Of a stretch of DNA of 64,000 nt, positions 51,787 to 59,548 are shown piece after piece; position 1 is the stretch's first letter, and every line of letters starts with the position of its first letter. Origin of the DNA: Muribaculum sp. GTDB lineage: Bacteria > Bacillota > Clostridia > Lachnospirales > Lachnospiraceae. The stretch is from assembly GCA_023663505.1 (NCBI GenBank), contig JAMPHH010000002.1, positions 62,001-126,000 on the forward strand, written 5' to 3'. The position numbers and the translations under genes were made by a program. The notes under the pieces are model-generated. The model had not been told where the DNA came from. It made no database searches and saw only the letters and a program-made list of their open reading frames with translations.

Positions 51787-51946
51787 GGCAATGAGCCAAG
51801 TGCCATGCTTGCATGAGCACAAATCCAGTCAATAACCCCGCTGCAAGCAACGGGGCATGGAATTTGAAACGCTGCAAGCAGCGGGGTATTGACCCTCGCG
51901 GCATTCGCCAAATGTCCATGCAAGCATGGCCGTTTGGCTCATTGCC
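51787..51946 (+). repeat. 160-nt nested hairpin element in the marR leader
   Basis: Three nested perfect or near-perfect stems: GGCAATGAGCCAA (51787-51799) with TTGGCTCATTGCC (51934-51946); CCATGCTTGCATG (51803-51815) with CATGCAAGCATGG (51917-51929); TCAATAACCCCGCTGC (51829-51844) with GCAGCGGGGTATTGA (51878-51892), one bulge. It lies within the transcribed leader, about 40 bases before the marR start. A decayed relative is at 3991-4100, so this is probably a dispersed element. Confidence 0.85.
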
Positions 51947-51988
51947 CGCGGGAATAAATTTGGATTGGCGATATGCAGAGGTATAATC

Positions 51989-52447
51989 ATGACGGAGCGC
52001 GAGGAAAAGGAGGAGCAGGGGCAGAGAATCGGCTTTCAGCTCAAATCCATTAACAATCTCATAAGGCGTAATCTGTGTATGCGTTTTGATAAGGCGGGAT
52101 TGACGGAGCTTGTGGGGATGCAGGGACCGATCATCGGCTTTCTCTATGACAAGGGACGGGAGGAGCCTATTTTTCAAAGGGATATCGAGCAGGCGTTTGA
52201 CGTGCGGCGTTCTACCGCTACGGTCATGCTGCAGAACCTTGAGCAAAAGGGATATATCATGCGTGAGGCTGTGGAGCATGACGCAAGACTTAAGCGGATT
52301 GTTCTGACGGAGAAAGCCGTTGAACAGAACCTGCGCATTCGGCGACAGATCGATGCTTTCCATGCCGAGCTGGAGCAGGGGCTTACGGACGAGGAGAAGG
52401 AGGAGTTCACCCGAATCCTGAATAAAATTAAGAAGAATCTGCTTTAA
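51989..52447 (+). CDS. MarR-family transcriptional regulator
   Basis: A 152-aa winged-helix regulator: a helical dimer part (FQLKSINNLIRRNLCMRFDK), recognition region (FQRDIEQAFDVRRSTATVML), wing (EHDARLKRIVLTEKA) and C-terminal dimer helices. ATG at 51989 has AGAGG seven bases upstream; an in-frame ATG at 51926 lies inside the leader hairpin. It stands first in a unit with two ABC exporter genes; by analogy with such sets it represses them until a toxic compound binds. The palindrome at 51724 is the likely operator. Confidence 0.88.
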   Translation: MTEREEKEEQGQRIGFQLKSINNLIRRNLCMRFDKAGLTELVGMQGPIIGFLYDKGREEPIFQRDIEQAFDVRRSTATVMLQNLEQKGYIMREAVEHDARLKRIVLTEKAVEQNLRIRRQIDAFHAELEQGLTDEEKEEFTRILNKIKKNLL

Positions 52448-52524
52448 GAAAGTAGCAGGGATATCAGAAATATAGATATAACTTATTAGAAATAAAAAAA
52501 TGCAAGACGGGAGAGGACAGACGG

Positions 52525-54276
52525 ATGTTAAAGGTATTATTGAAGCAAGTCAAGGAGTTTAAGAAGGATTCTATCATAACGCCCTGCTTTATGGTACTGG
52601 AGGTTTTGATGGAGACCCTGATCCCATATCTGATGGGGCGAATGATCACCAACGGCGTGGAAGCGGGCAACATGGATTACATACTGAAGACAGGCGGCAT
52701 CATGTTAGTGTTGGCGGCTGTGGGGCTGTGGGCAGGTATCATGGGAGGAAAGCATGGGGCGAGAGCTGCCATGGGCTTTGGCAGGAATCTGAGAGAAGCC
52801 ATGTACACCAATATCCAGACCTTTTCCTTCTCCAATATTGACAAATTTTCCACGGCGAGTCTGGTGACAAGGCTGACCACGGACGTGACCAATATCCAGA
52901 ATGCGTATCAGATGATCCTGCGCATGTGTGTCCGCGCGCCTATCAGTCTGATATGTGCGATGGCGATGGCGTTTTTTATCAATGCAAGGATTGCGAGCAT
53001 CTATTTGCTGGCGGTATTTTTTCTGGCGTGCTGTCTGGGAGTGATCATCAAGCTTACCATGAGGTATTTTTCGGAAGTGTTCAAGAAATACGATGACCTG
53101 AATGCCAGCGTACAGGAAAATATTACCGCTCAGCGCGTGGTGAAGGCATTTGTGCGTGAGGATTATGAGATTGACAAATTCCACAATGCCAGTGGCAATA
53201 TATACAAGATGTTCGTGAAGGCGGAGTCTATGATCGCCTTGAACTCTCCCGTGATGCAGATCACCGTCTACTCCTGTATCATGCTGATCAGCTGGGTTGG
53301 CGCGAACATGATAGTGGGCGGGACTCTGGACAAGGGCGACCTGATGAGCTTGTTGAACTATTGTATGAACATATTGATGAGTCTGATGATGCTGTCCATG
53401 GTGTTTGTCATGATCACTATGAGTATGGCGAGCGCCAGACGTATCTGTGAGGTGTTGGAGGAGCAGGCGGATCTGACGAATCCCGAGCAGCCGGACTACG
53501 AGGTTACTGACGGCAGCATTCGCTTTGAGAACGTGACCTTCCGCTATAATCAAAGCAGTGAAAGTCCCGTGCTCGACCATATCAATCTGGATATCAAGTC
53601 GGGGGAGACTATCGGAATCATAGGCGGTACGGGAAGCTCCAAGACCAGTCTGGTGAATCTGATCAGCCGTCTCTATGACGTGTCCGAGGGCGCGGTGTAT
53701 GTGGGCGGTAAGGATGTGCGCACCTATGACTGCGAGACGCTGCGCAACGAGGTGTCTGTCGTTTTGCAGAAAAACGTGCTGTTCTCAGGTACGATTCTGG
53801 AGAATCTGCGCTGGGGGGACGAGAACGCCACCGAGGAGGAGTGCAGGCGGGTCTGCGAGCTTGCCTGTGCGGACGAGTTCATACAGCGTATGCCTGACAA
53901 ATACAATACCTATATCGAGCAGGGCGGCTCCAATGTGTCCGGCGGACAGAAGCAGCGATTGTGTATCGCCCGCGCCCTGTTAAAGAAGCCTAAGATATTG
54001 ATTCTGGACGACAGCACAAGCGCGGTGGACACCGCCACGGACGCAAGGATCCGCAAGGCGTTCGCCACGGAGATCCCGGGCACCACGAAGCTGATCATCG
54101 CACAGCGAATATCCAGTATTCAAGAGGCGGACCGCATCATTGTCATGGACAACGGGCGGGTAGATGCCTTTGACACTCATGAGAGATTGTTGGAGAATAA
54201 CCTGATCTACCGCGAGGTTTACGAGGCACAGACCGGCGGAAGCGGGGATTTTGACGAGAACGGGGGTGAGCAGTAA
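52525..54276 (+). CDS. Heterodimeric ABC exporter, degenerate-site half
   Basis: A 583-aa half-transporter with six transmembrane helices (to about 310) and an ATPase domain. Walker A is GGTGSSKTS (about 367-375), the signature NVSGGQKQR, and Walker B ILILDDSTSAVD, where the catalytic glutamate is replaced by Asp, as in the degenerate half of heterodimers such as BmrCD or LmrCD. The C-terminal stop overlaps the next start (TAATG), which fits equal production of the two halves. Likely exports drugs or peptides; substrate unknown. Confidence 0.9.
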   Translation: MLKVLLKQVKEFKKDSIITPCFMVLEVLMETLIPYLMGRMITNGVEAGNMDYILKTGGIMLVLAAVGLWAGIMGGKHGARAAMGFGRNLREAMYTNIQTFSFSNIDKFSTASLVTRLTTDVTNIQNAYQMILRMCVRAPISLICAMAMAFFINARIASIYLLAVFFLACCLGVIIKLTMRYFSEVFKKYDDLNASVQENITAQRVVKAFVREDYEIDKFHNASGNIYKMFVKAESMIALNSPVMQITVYSCIMLISWVGANMIVGGTLDKGDLMSLLNYCMNILMSLMMLSMVFVMITMSMASARRICEVLEEQADLTNPEQPDYEVTDGSIRFENVTFRYNQSSESPVLDHINLDIKSGETIGIIGGTGSSKTSLVNLISRLYDVSEGAVYVGGKDVRTYDCETLRNEVSVVLQKNVLFSGTILENLRWGDENATEEECRRVCELACADEFIQRMPDKYNTYIEQGGSNVSGGQKQRLCIARALLKKPKILILDDSTSAVDTATDARIRKAFATEIPGTTKLIIAQRISSIQEADRIIVMDNGRVDAFDTHERLLENNLIYREVYEAQTGGSGDFDENGGEQ

Positions 54277-56201
54277 TGGCAGAGGCGAGAGTTGTAAAGG
54301 GACCGGGACGCGGAAGGGTTATGGGTCCGAGACCCAAGATTGAGAATCCGGGCAAGATTCTGAAACGGATATTGGCATATGTCTTTAAAAATTATTCCGT
54401 TCATTGTGTGATCGTGCTGCTGTGTATTGTGGGAAATGTGCTCGCAAGTATACAGGGAACGAATTTCTTACAGGTTTTGATCGATGATTATATTGAGCCG
54501 ATGATCGGGCAGCCGAATCCGGATTTTGGACCGCTCCTGCAGGCGATTCTGCGCGTGGCGGGATTTTACCTGTTGGGCGTGATCTGTGCATACACACAGG
54601 CGAGGGTCATGGTGAACGTGACTCAGGGCACGATGAAGCGGCTTCGCGACGATATGTTTGCGCATATGTCAAGACTGCCGATCAAGTATTTTGACACACA
54701 TACCCATGGCGATATCATGTCCATTTACACCAACGATATCGACACCCTGCGCCAGATGATCAGTCAGAGCATTCCCCAAATGATCAGCTCCGTAATCACG
54801 ATCGTGGGCGTGTTCATCAGTATGCTGCGGCTGAGTATCCCGCTCACGGGGCTCACACTGGTGATGGTGGCTGTCATGATGTTTGTGACGAAGAATGTCG
54901 TGGGCAAGAGCGGAAGCTATTTCCAGAAGCAGCAGGCGGCGCTGGGACGCGTCAACGGCTTTATCGAGGAGCGCATGGAGGGCCAGAAGGTGGTCAAGGT
55001 GTTCTGCCATGAGGAAAAGAGCATGGAGGAGTTTAAGGCGCTCAACGAGGAGCTTTTTGACAGCGCCTATAACGCCAATCGTTTTGCCAACCTGATGGGA
55101 CCTATCAACGCCCAGATCGGTAATCTTAGCTATGTGTTGGTGGCATGTGTGGGGGCGATTCTTGCGCTGAACAATGTGGGCGCCTTCACAATCGGCAAGC
55201 TTGCCAGCTTCCTCACCTTTAACAAGAGCTTCAATATGCCGATCAATCAGGTGAGCCAGCAGCTCAACAGTATCGTCATGGCTCTGGCGGGCGGCAAGCG
55301 TGTGTTCGACCTGTTAGATGAAAAGGAGGAGGTAGACGAGGGCTATGTGACTCTGGTTCATGCCAAGCAGGAGAACGGCAGGCTGACAGAGTGCGAGGAG
55401 CGCACCGGAATGTGGGCGTGGAAGCACACGCATCAGGCGGACGGAAGCGTGGATTATGTGGAGCTTAAGGGCGACGTGGTGTTTGACGACGTGGACTTTG
55501 GCTACACGGACGAGAAGATGGTGCTGCACAATATCAAGATGTACGCGACCCCCGGACAGAAGATTGCGTTTGTGGGCTCCACAGGCGCGGGCAAGACCAC
55601 GATCACGAACCTGATCAACCGATTTTATGATATTCAGGACGGCAAGATTCGTTATGACGGTATCAATGTCAATAAGATCAAAAAGGCGGATCTGCGCCGT
55701 TCACTTGGGATCGTGCTGCAGGACACCCATTTGTTCACGGCGACCGTGATGGAGAATATACGCTTCGGCAAGCTGGACGCCACGGACGAGGAGGTCATCG
55801 CGGCGGCGAAGCTGGCAAACGCGGACGGATTTATCAGACAGCTTCCCGATGGCTACAACACGGTGCTCACAGGTGATGGCGCCAACCTAAGTCAAGGACA
55901 GAGACAGCTCCTCGCCATTGCGAGGGCGGCGGTGGCGGATCCTCCGGTGCTGATTCTGGACGAGGCAACCAGCTCCATAGACACCCGTACCGAGAAGATC
56001 GTGCAGGACGGCATGGATAAGCTGATGCACGGCAGGACGACATTTGTCATTGCACACAGGCTGTCCACGGTTCAAAACAGCGATTGTATCATGGTGTTGG
56101 AGCAGGGGAGCATTATCGAGCGCGGCACCCATGACGAATTGATTGAGGAGAAGGGGAAATATTACCAGCTCTATACCGGAAACGCTATTGCGGAGGGGTA
56201 A
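54276..56201 (+). CDS. Heterodimeric ABC exporter, catalytic half
   Basis: A 641-aa half-transporter: N-terminal cytoplasmic tail of about 35 residues, six transmembrane helices, ATPase domain from about 395. Walker A GSTGAGKTT (about 434-442), signature NLSQGQRQL, Walker B VLILDEATSSID with the canonical Glu, and H-loop (IAHRLST). An insertion near 365-390 precedes the ATPase domain (GMWAWKHTHQADG). It pairs with the upstream half; together with the MarR gene this forms a regulator-plus-exporter operon. Confidence 0.92.
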   Translation: MAEARVVKGPGRGRVMGPRPKIENPGKILKRILAYVFKNYSVHCVIVLLCIVGNVLASIQGTNFLQVLIDDYIEPMIGQPNPDFGPLLQAILRVAGFYLLGVICAYTQARVMVNVTQGTMKRLRDDMFAHMSRLPIKYFDTHTHGDIMSIYTNDIDTLRQMISQSIPQMISSVITIVGVFISMLRLSIPLTGLTLVMVAVMMFVTKNVVGKSGSYFQKQQAALGRVNGFIEERMEGQKVVKVFCHEEKSMEEFKALNEELFDSAYNANRFANLMGPINAQIGNLSYVLVACVGAILALNNVGAFTIGKLASFLTFNKSFNMPINQVSQQLNSIVMALAGGKRVFDLLDEKEEVDEGYVTLVHAKQENGRLTECEERTGMWAWKHTHQADGSVDYVELKGDVVFDDVDFGYTDEKMVLHNIKMYATPGQKIAFVGSTGAGKTTITNLINRFYDIQDGKIRYDGINVNKIKKADLRRSLGIVLQDTHLFTATVMENIRFGKLDATDEEVIAAAKLANADGFIRQLPDGYNTVLTGDGANLSQGQRQLLAIARAAVADPPVLILDEATSSIDTRTEKIVQDGMDKLMHGRTTFVIAHRLSTVQNSDCIMVLEQGSIIERGTHDELIEEKGKYYQLYTGNAIAEG

Positions 56202-56204
56202 GAG

Positions 56205-56588
56205 ATGCGCAGTCATAAAAAGCGTAGAGAACTTAAAGAACTTCAAAAGCTGGAAGAACATAAAAGGATAGAGCGAATTGAAAAAGAAGTTGAAGAAGAA
56301 ACGAGGAAGATAAAAATATTTAAATTGGAGGAAATAGATTTTGAGACAAACTTAAATATCACCGATATTCTGGAAATTGTAGATAAATTTATCCAAGAGC
56401 GAGGGATAGAATGTGAAGTATGCAAAAATAACATAACATATGAGACAATATCAGACGGAACAAGGGAACCCTTATGGTATGTCCCTGTAATTGACCATTT
56501 TGACGAACCCGAATTTCTAATGATTTCTGACAGCAAAAAGAAAGTAGTAGCCATGATAAATAATATCGGAAGAATAATTGAATTTTAA
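56205..56588 (+). CDS. Small charged protein of unknown function
   Basis: A 127-aa protein: a very charged N-terminal coiled-coil helix (about 1-45, Lys/Glu-rich) and a C-terminal alpha/beta domain (about 50-127) with the CEVCKNN pair of cysteines and WYVPVIDHFDEPEFLMIS. GGAGGGG precedes the ATG three bases after the exporter stop, but codon use is AT-rich and unlike the exporter genes, so it was probably added later. No family recognised. Confidence 0.6.
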   Translation: MRSHKKRRELKELQKLEEHKRIERIEKEVEEETRKIKIFKLEEIDFETNLNITDILEIVDKFIQERGIECEVCKNNITYETISDGTREPLWYVPVIDHFDEPEFLMISDSKKKVVAMINNIGRIIEF

Positions 56589-56690
56589 TTCATTAAAAAG
56601 AAAAGGCTTGGCATTAATTCTGCTGTCCGCATGTACAGCCCCTAATGTCGGCGCGGAGATGGAACAGGAACCAAAGATAGAATCAGTATC

Positions 56691-56921
56691 AAGGCGGGAG
56701 CGGACTGGGAGGGGTTTCGCGGGCTTCGGCGAAGGTTGGAGTGTTTTCTTATAGTGCGCTCACAACCTAGGGTGAAATGCGCACGGATGCGCATTTCAGG
56801 CTTTAGGTGCATGGATGCACCTTAAAGCCGACCCGCAAATTGCAATCCCCTTCCCCGCACTATTAGAAAACACCCAACCGCAGCCAGCCCGCGAAACCCC
56901 TCCCAGTCCGCTCCCGCCGCC
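56691..56921 (-). repeat. Long covarying palindromic repeat, copy 3 (inverted)
   Basis: Arms: GGCGGGAGCGGACTGGGAGG on the left with CCTCCCAGTCCGCTCCCGCC on the right. The inner palindromes GCGCACGGATGCGC and GGTGCATGGATGCACC are in reverse order because the element is flipped. GAGCGGAC in both arms replaces the GAGAGGAG of copy 2 and TAGAGGAC/GAGAGGAC of copy 1. It lies between an unknown gene and the converging end of the LytTR operon. Confidence 0.85.
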
Positions 56922-56953
56922 CCTACGCGATTTATGCACTGTTATCTAAACCG

Positions 56954-57688
56954 TCACGCATTACTTTCCTTATAGAGTGCATACAGTTCCTTCACCCGCG
57001 GATATCTCGACTTTGGCACAGAAATCTCTTTTCCGGTGGTGAGCCGCATGAGATAACTGCTGATCCTATCCACATACCGCATATTCACCAGATAGCTTTG
57101 ATGCACGCGCACGAAACCGTAAGGCGCAAGTTCCTCCTCTATCTCGTTCAGCTTCTTATACAGCCGATAATCTGCCTCAGACGTGTGAAATATGTTCCTG
57201 TGACGATTCGTTTCGATGTATACGATCTTCTGTATCTCCAGCTCACGCGTTCCCTCCACGAAGGCAAAGACCGCTTTCTGATTCTTCCTGCGCAGCTTAT
57301 CCCGCAGATCGTCAAGACACTCGGCAATCGTTGATTCCAGATTGTCCTTAACCAAGAACCTCGCCGCATTCACCCGATACCCCTCCAACGCATAGCTGAG
57401 CAGCGACGCCACCAACACTATGGGGATATCGGGGTAAATATCATTGATCCTCTTGGCAGCCTGCAAGCCGTCCGCCTCGTTCATATTCATATCGAGAAAA
57501 ATGATATCAAGCTCCTTCACATGAATGATATCACCGCACAATGCTGCGCCTGATGAATATTCCTCCACCTCGATATCCTGTTCCCTGTCCCTGCCATAAT
57601 CCTCTATCAGCCCCCGCACTCGCTGTCTGCTCTCATTACAAGCATCGCAAACAGCGATCAACAGCTTTCCTTTACCCTCTGTAATCAT
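56954..57688 (-). CDS. LytTR-type response regulator
   Basis: A 244-aa regulator with an N-terminal receiver (D14 region, phosphoacceptor D66 in IIFLDMNMNEADG, K at about 114 in RFLVKDN) and a C-terminal LytTR DNA-binding domain from about 140 (IVYIETNRHRNIFHT, YGFVRVHQSYLVNMRYVD, ISVPKSRYPRVKELY), as in AgrA. Third gene of a minus-strand operon; its start overlaps the end of the gene upstream by 17 bases. No LytS/AgrC kinase is adjacent. Confidence 0.9.
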   Translation of the reverse strand: MITEGKGKLLIAVCDACNESRQRVRGLIEDYGRDREQDIEVEEYSSGAALCGDIIHVKELDIIFLDMNMNEADGLQAAKRINDIYPDIPIVLVASLLSYALEGYRVNAARFLVKDNLESTIAECLDDLRDKLRRKNQKAVFAFVEGTRELEIQKIVYIETNRHRNIFHTSEADYRLYKKLNEIEEELAPYGFVRVHQSYLVNMRYVDRISSYLMRLTTGKEISVPKSRYPRVKELYALYKESNA

Positions 57689-58343
57689 ATTTATTCAGAT
57701 ACGCACTGGTAAAATCCCCGTTCATGGAATAGCCGGAGGAAGCACTCTCCAGATTGCTCTCCGCATTATTTTCCACACGACCCGCCAAGAAGGACAGCTT
57801 TGCGGACAATTTGCCCTCGCTCCCCAGCACCTTCGCGACATTCGTCTTATCTGCCGCCTCCCATTTCTCCTTGTTGAGCTGCAGCTTGCCGCTCTTGTCC
57901 GCAGTGATGCCGATACTCTCCAGCGCCTCGCTGTTTTCAGAGATAAGCTCCTTCATGTTCTGCGCATAAAAGCTGTTCATATTGCTCGGAACGGACGCCA
58001 AGATAGACAGGGTCGAGTTGTATTCGTTGATAAGTGTCTCAAGCTCCTTGTATACATCTGTATAATCCCCTGTCGCCTGTGCCTTCGCCAGCAGGCTCTC
58101 CTCCCCCGTGGCGCTGAATTTATCCGCCTGTTTGCCAAGCGTCCCCGCCGCCTTCTCAAGCTTTTCGTATTTGCTCTTGTCCACGGCGCTTATCTTGTTG
58201 GCTGACTTGGACTTCAGGGCGGACAAAAGGCTGTTGCTGTTGTTTTGCGAACTGCCGTTCACATAGTTCAACAGACTGGTGTTGTTTACAGGCAGCCCCG
58301 CTTTCCTAGCCGATTCATTTAACATCTGTGTTGTCACTCTCAT
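57672..58343 (-). CDS. Uncharacterised protein with flagellin-like N-terminus
   Basis: A 223-aa, Ser/Asn/Ala-rich helical protein. The start MRVTTQMLNESARKAG resembles the first residues of hook-filament junction proteins (FlgL), and long coiled helices follow (KYEKLEKAAGTLGKQADKF, VYKELETLINEYNSTLSIL), but no complete flagellin domain is present. It may be a structural or secreted helical protein of the motility regulon; that is inference from the start, the operon and a possible sigma-28 promoter. Overlaps the genes on both sides by a few bases. Confidence 0.6.
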   Translation of the reverse strand: MRVTTQMLNESARKAGLPVNNTSLLNYVNGSSQNNSNSLLSALKSKSANKISAVDKSKYEKLEKAAGTLGKQADKFSATGEESLLAKAQATGDYTDVYKELETLINEYNSTLSILASVPSNMNSFYAQNMKELISENSEALESIGITADKSGKLQLNKEKWEAADKTNVAKVLGSEGKLSAKLSFLAGRVENNAESNLESASSGYSMNGDFTSAYLNKYDYRG

Positions 58344-58876
58344 TTTGTTTCCTCCTCATTCTTTTGGTCTTTGGCAGCGTCATCGGTGCTTGCCACCTCG
58401 CCGTTTTCCATCTCGTCGATTTCATGGAGCTTACGCTGGCACATGGTATCCTGTGCGATAGCCCTCATAATGCGATTCACGTCCTCAGGTGAGAACATGC
58501 CGATCGCGTCAGCCAGATCCCCGAGATTATCTCTGTTTACCACGAGACTTCCGCCCTCGGAAAGTCCCACGCAGATACATTCCCTGAGATCGCTCACGTC
58601 CCCTAAGCAAATCCTGTTCTTCTCATAATCACAGAAAAAGCTCACTCCGTTGTAAGTGATGTACCCGCTCTCGTCCGCCAGATAAGCGTAGGGCGCGCTC
58701 TTCCCGCCGCTCACACGCTGATCCAGTCTGCCGCCCCTGACAAATCTGAGCGTCTCCCCAAAGGAAGCCCCCGCAACGCCTTGTCCCTGCGCGTCAGCCG
58801 CCTTGTTTGCGCCGCCCATCTTCTCTCGGTGCATGGAAGCCCAGTCAGTTGCCATTGTTTGATTACCAACCTGCAT
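58340..58876 (-). CDS. Uncharacterised protein, first gene of LytTR operon
   Basis: A 178-aa soluble protein. The middle (YITYNGVSFFCDYEKNRICL, then GGSLVVNRDNLGDLADAIGM) looks like a small beta-rich domain, and FSPEDVNRIMRAIAQ is a helix; the tail is acidic. ATG at 58876 has GGAGG eight bases upstream; a longer in-frame start would reach 58987 with no such site. It overlaps the next gene by four bases. No family is recognised; a motility-linked role is only guessed from the operon. Confidence 0.65.
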   Translation of the reverse strand: MQVGNQTMATDWASMHREKMGGANKAADAQGQGVAGASFGETLRFVRGGRLDQRVSGGKSAPYAYLADESGYITYNGVSFFCDYEKNRICLGDVSDLRECICVGLSEGGSLVVNRDNLGDLADAIGMFSPEDVNRIMRAIAQDTMCQRKLHEIDEMENGEVASTDDAAKDQKNEEETK

Positions 58877-59019
58877 ATGCCTTTTCCTCCTATTGTTTTT
58901 TGGAAATTTTACCACAAAAATAACGATACGTCCGCTTTGGAAATCTCCGTCCGTGGAATATATCGCCATCCTAGCTATTGATATCATTATTTATTTGGGT
59001 TCTCCTGTTTCTCTAATTC

Positions 59020-59047
59020 TTATCGGCAAACTTTTCAAAAAGCTGTA
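59020..59047 (-). promoter_or_regulatory. Possible sigma-28 (motility) promoter
   Basis: On the minus strand GCCGATAA (59027-59020) matches the sigma-28 -10 nearly exactly; TACA 16 bases upstream (59047-59044) is a weak match to the TAAA -35. It would drive the three-gene minus-strand operon. Confidence 0.35.
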
Positions 59048-59173
59048 TATCCAAAGCACCAAATGACTATATTTGGCACAAAACGACTATTTTGATGTGG
59101 TTGATTGCAAAGCGGCTTGCTGTTTTGTAAACGAAATTCAAACGCTTTGAAAGACGACACAATTTCATGTTTC

Positions 59174-59202
59174 TTGTCAGTCTGTGAAAAATATGTTAGA
59201 AT
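59174..59202 (+). promoter_or_regulatory. Promoter of the second chemotaxis receptor gene
   Basis: TTGTCA (59174-59179), 17-base spacer, TAGAAT (59197-59202). The -10 is also the start of the first 72-bp repeat unit. Confidence 0.6.
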
Positions 59203-59463
59203 AAGTCCATATTCAAGGCAAGAAACGGCCGAATGGCCATAATTAAAATGATTGTGGAGCAATCATGTTAGAATAAGTCCATATTCAAGGCAAGAAACGG
59301 CCGAATGGCCATAATTAAAATGATTGTGGAGCAATCATGTTAGAATGAGTCCATATTCAAGGCAAGAAACGGCCGAATGGCCATAATTAACATGATTGTG
59401 GGACAATCATGTTAGAATGAGTCCATATTCAAGGCAGGGAACGGCCGAATGGCAATAAGTAAC
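59194..59463 (+). repeat. 72-bp tandem repeat, about 3.75 units, in receptor leader
   Basis: Units begin TGTTAGAAT at 59194, 59266, 59338 and 59410, period exactly 72. Each complete unit has GGCC-GAAT-GGC, and a palindrome ATGATTG-N5-CAATCAT placed right before the next TAGAAT. Units 1-2 are identical; unit 3 has CATGATTG with CAATCATG, a longer stem. The array lies between promoter and start codon and ends about 85 bases before the gene. Confidence 0.92.
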
Positions 59464-59548
59464 AGGAACGTCTGCGCAAGAGAAACGTGGGAAGTCACGA
59501 GAGGGTTCGAGGTCGGATTGAAATGCGCTGACGGGAAGGAGGCGCATT

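Noticed and set aside
59194..59463. CRISPR array
   Set aside because: Units are contiguous 72-bp tandem copies with no variable spacers and no cas genes.
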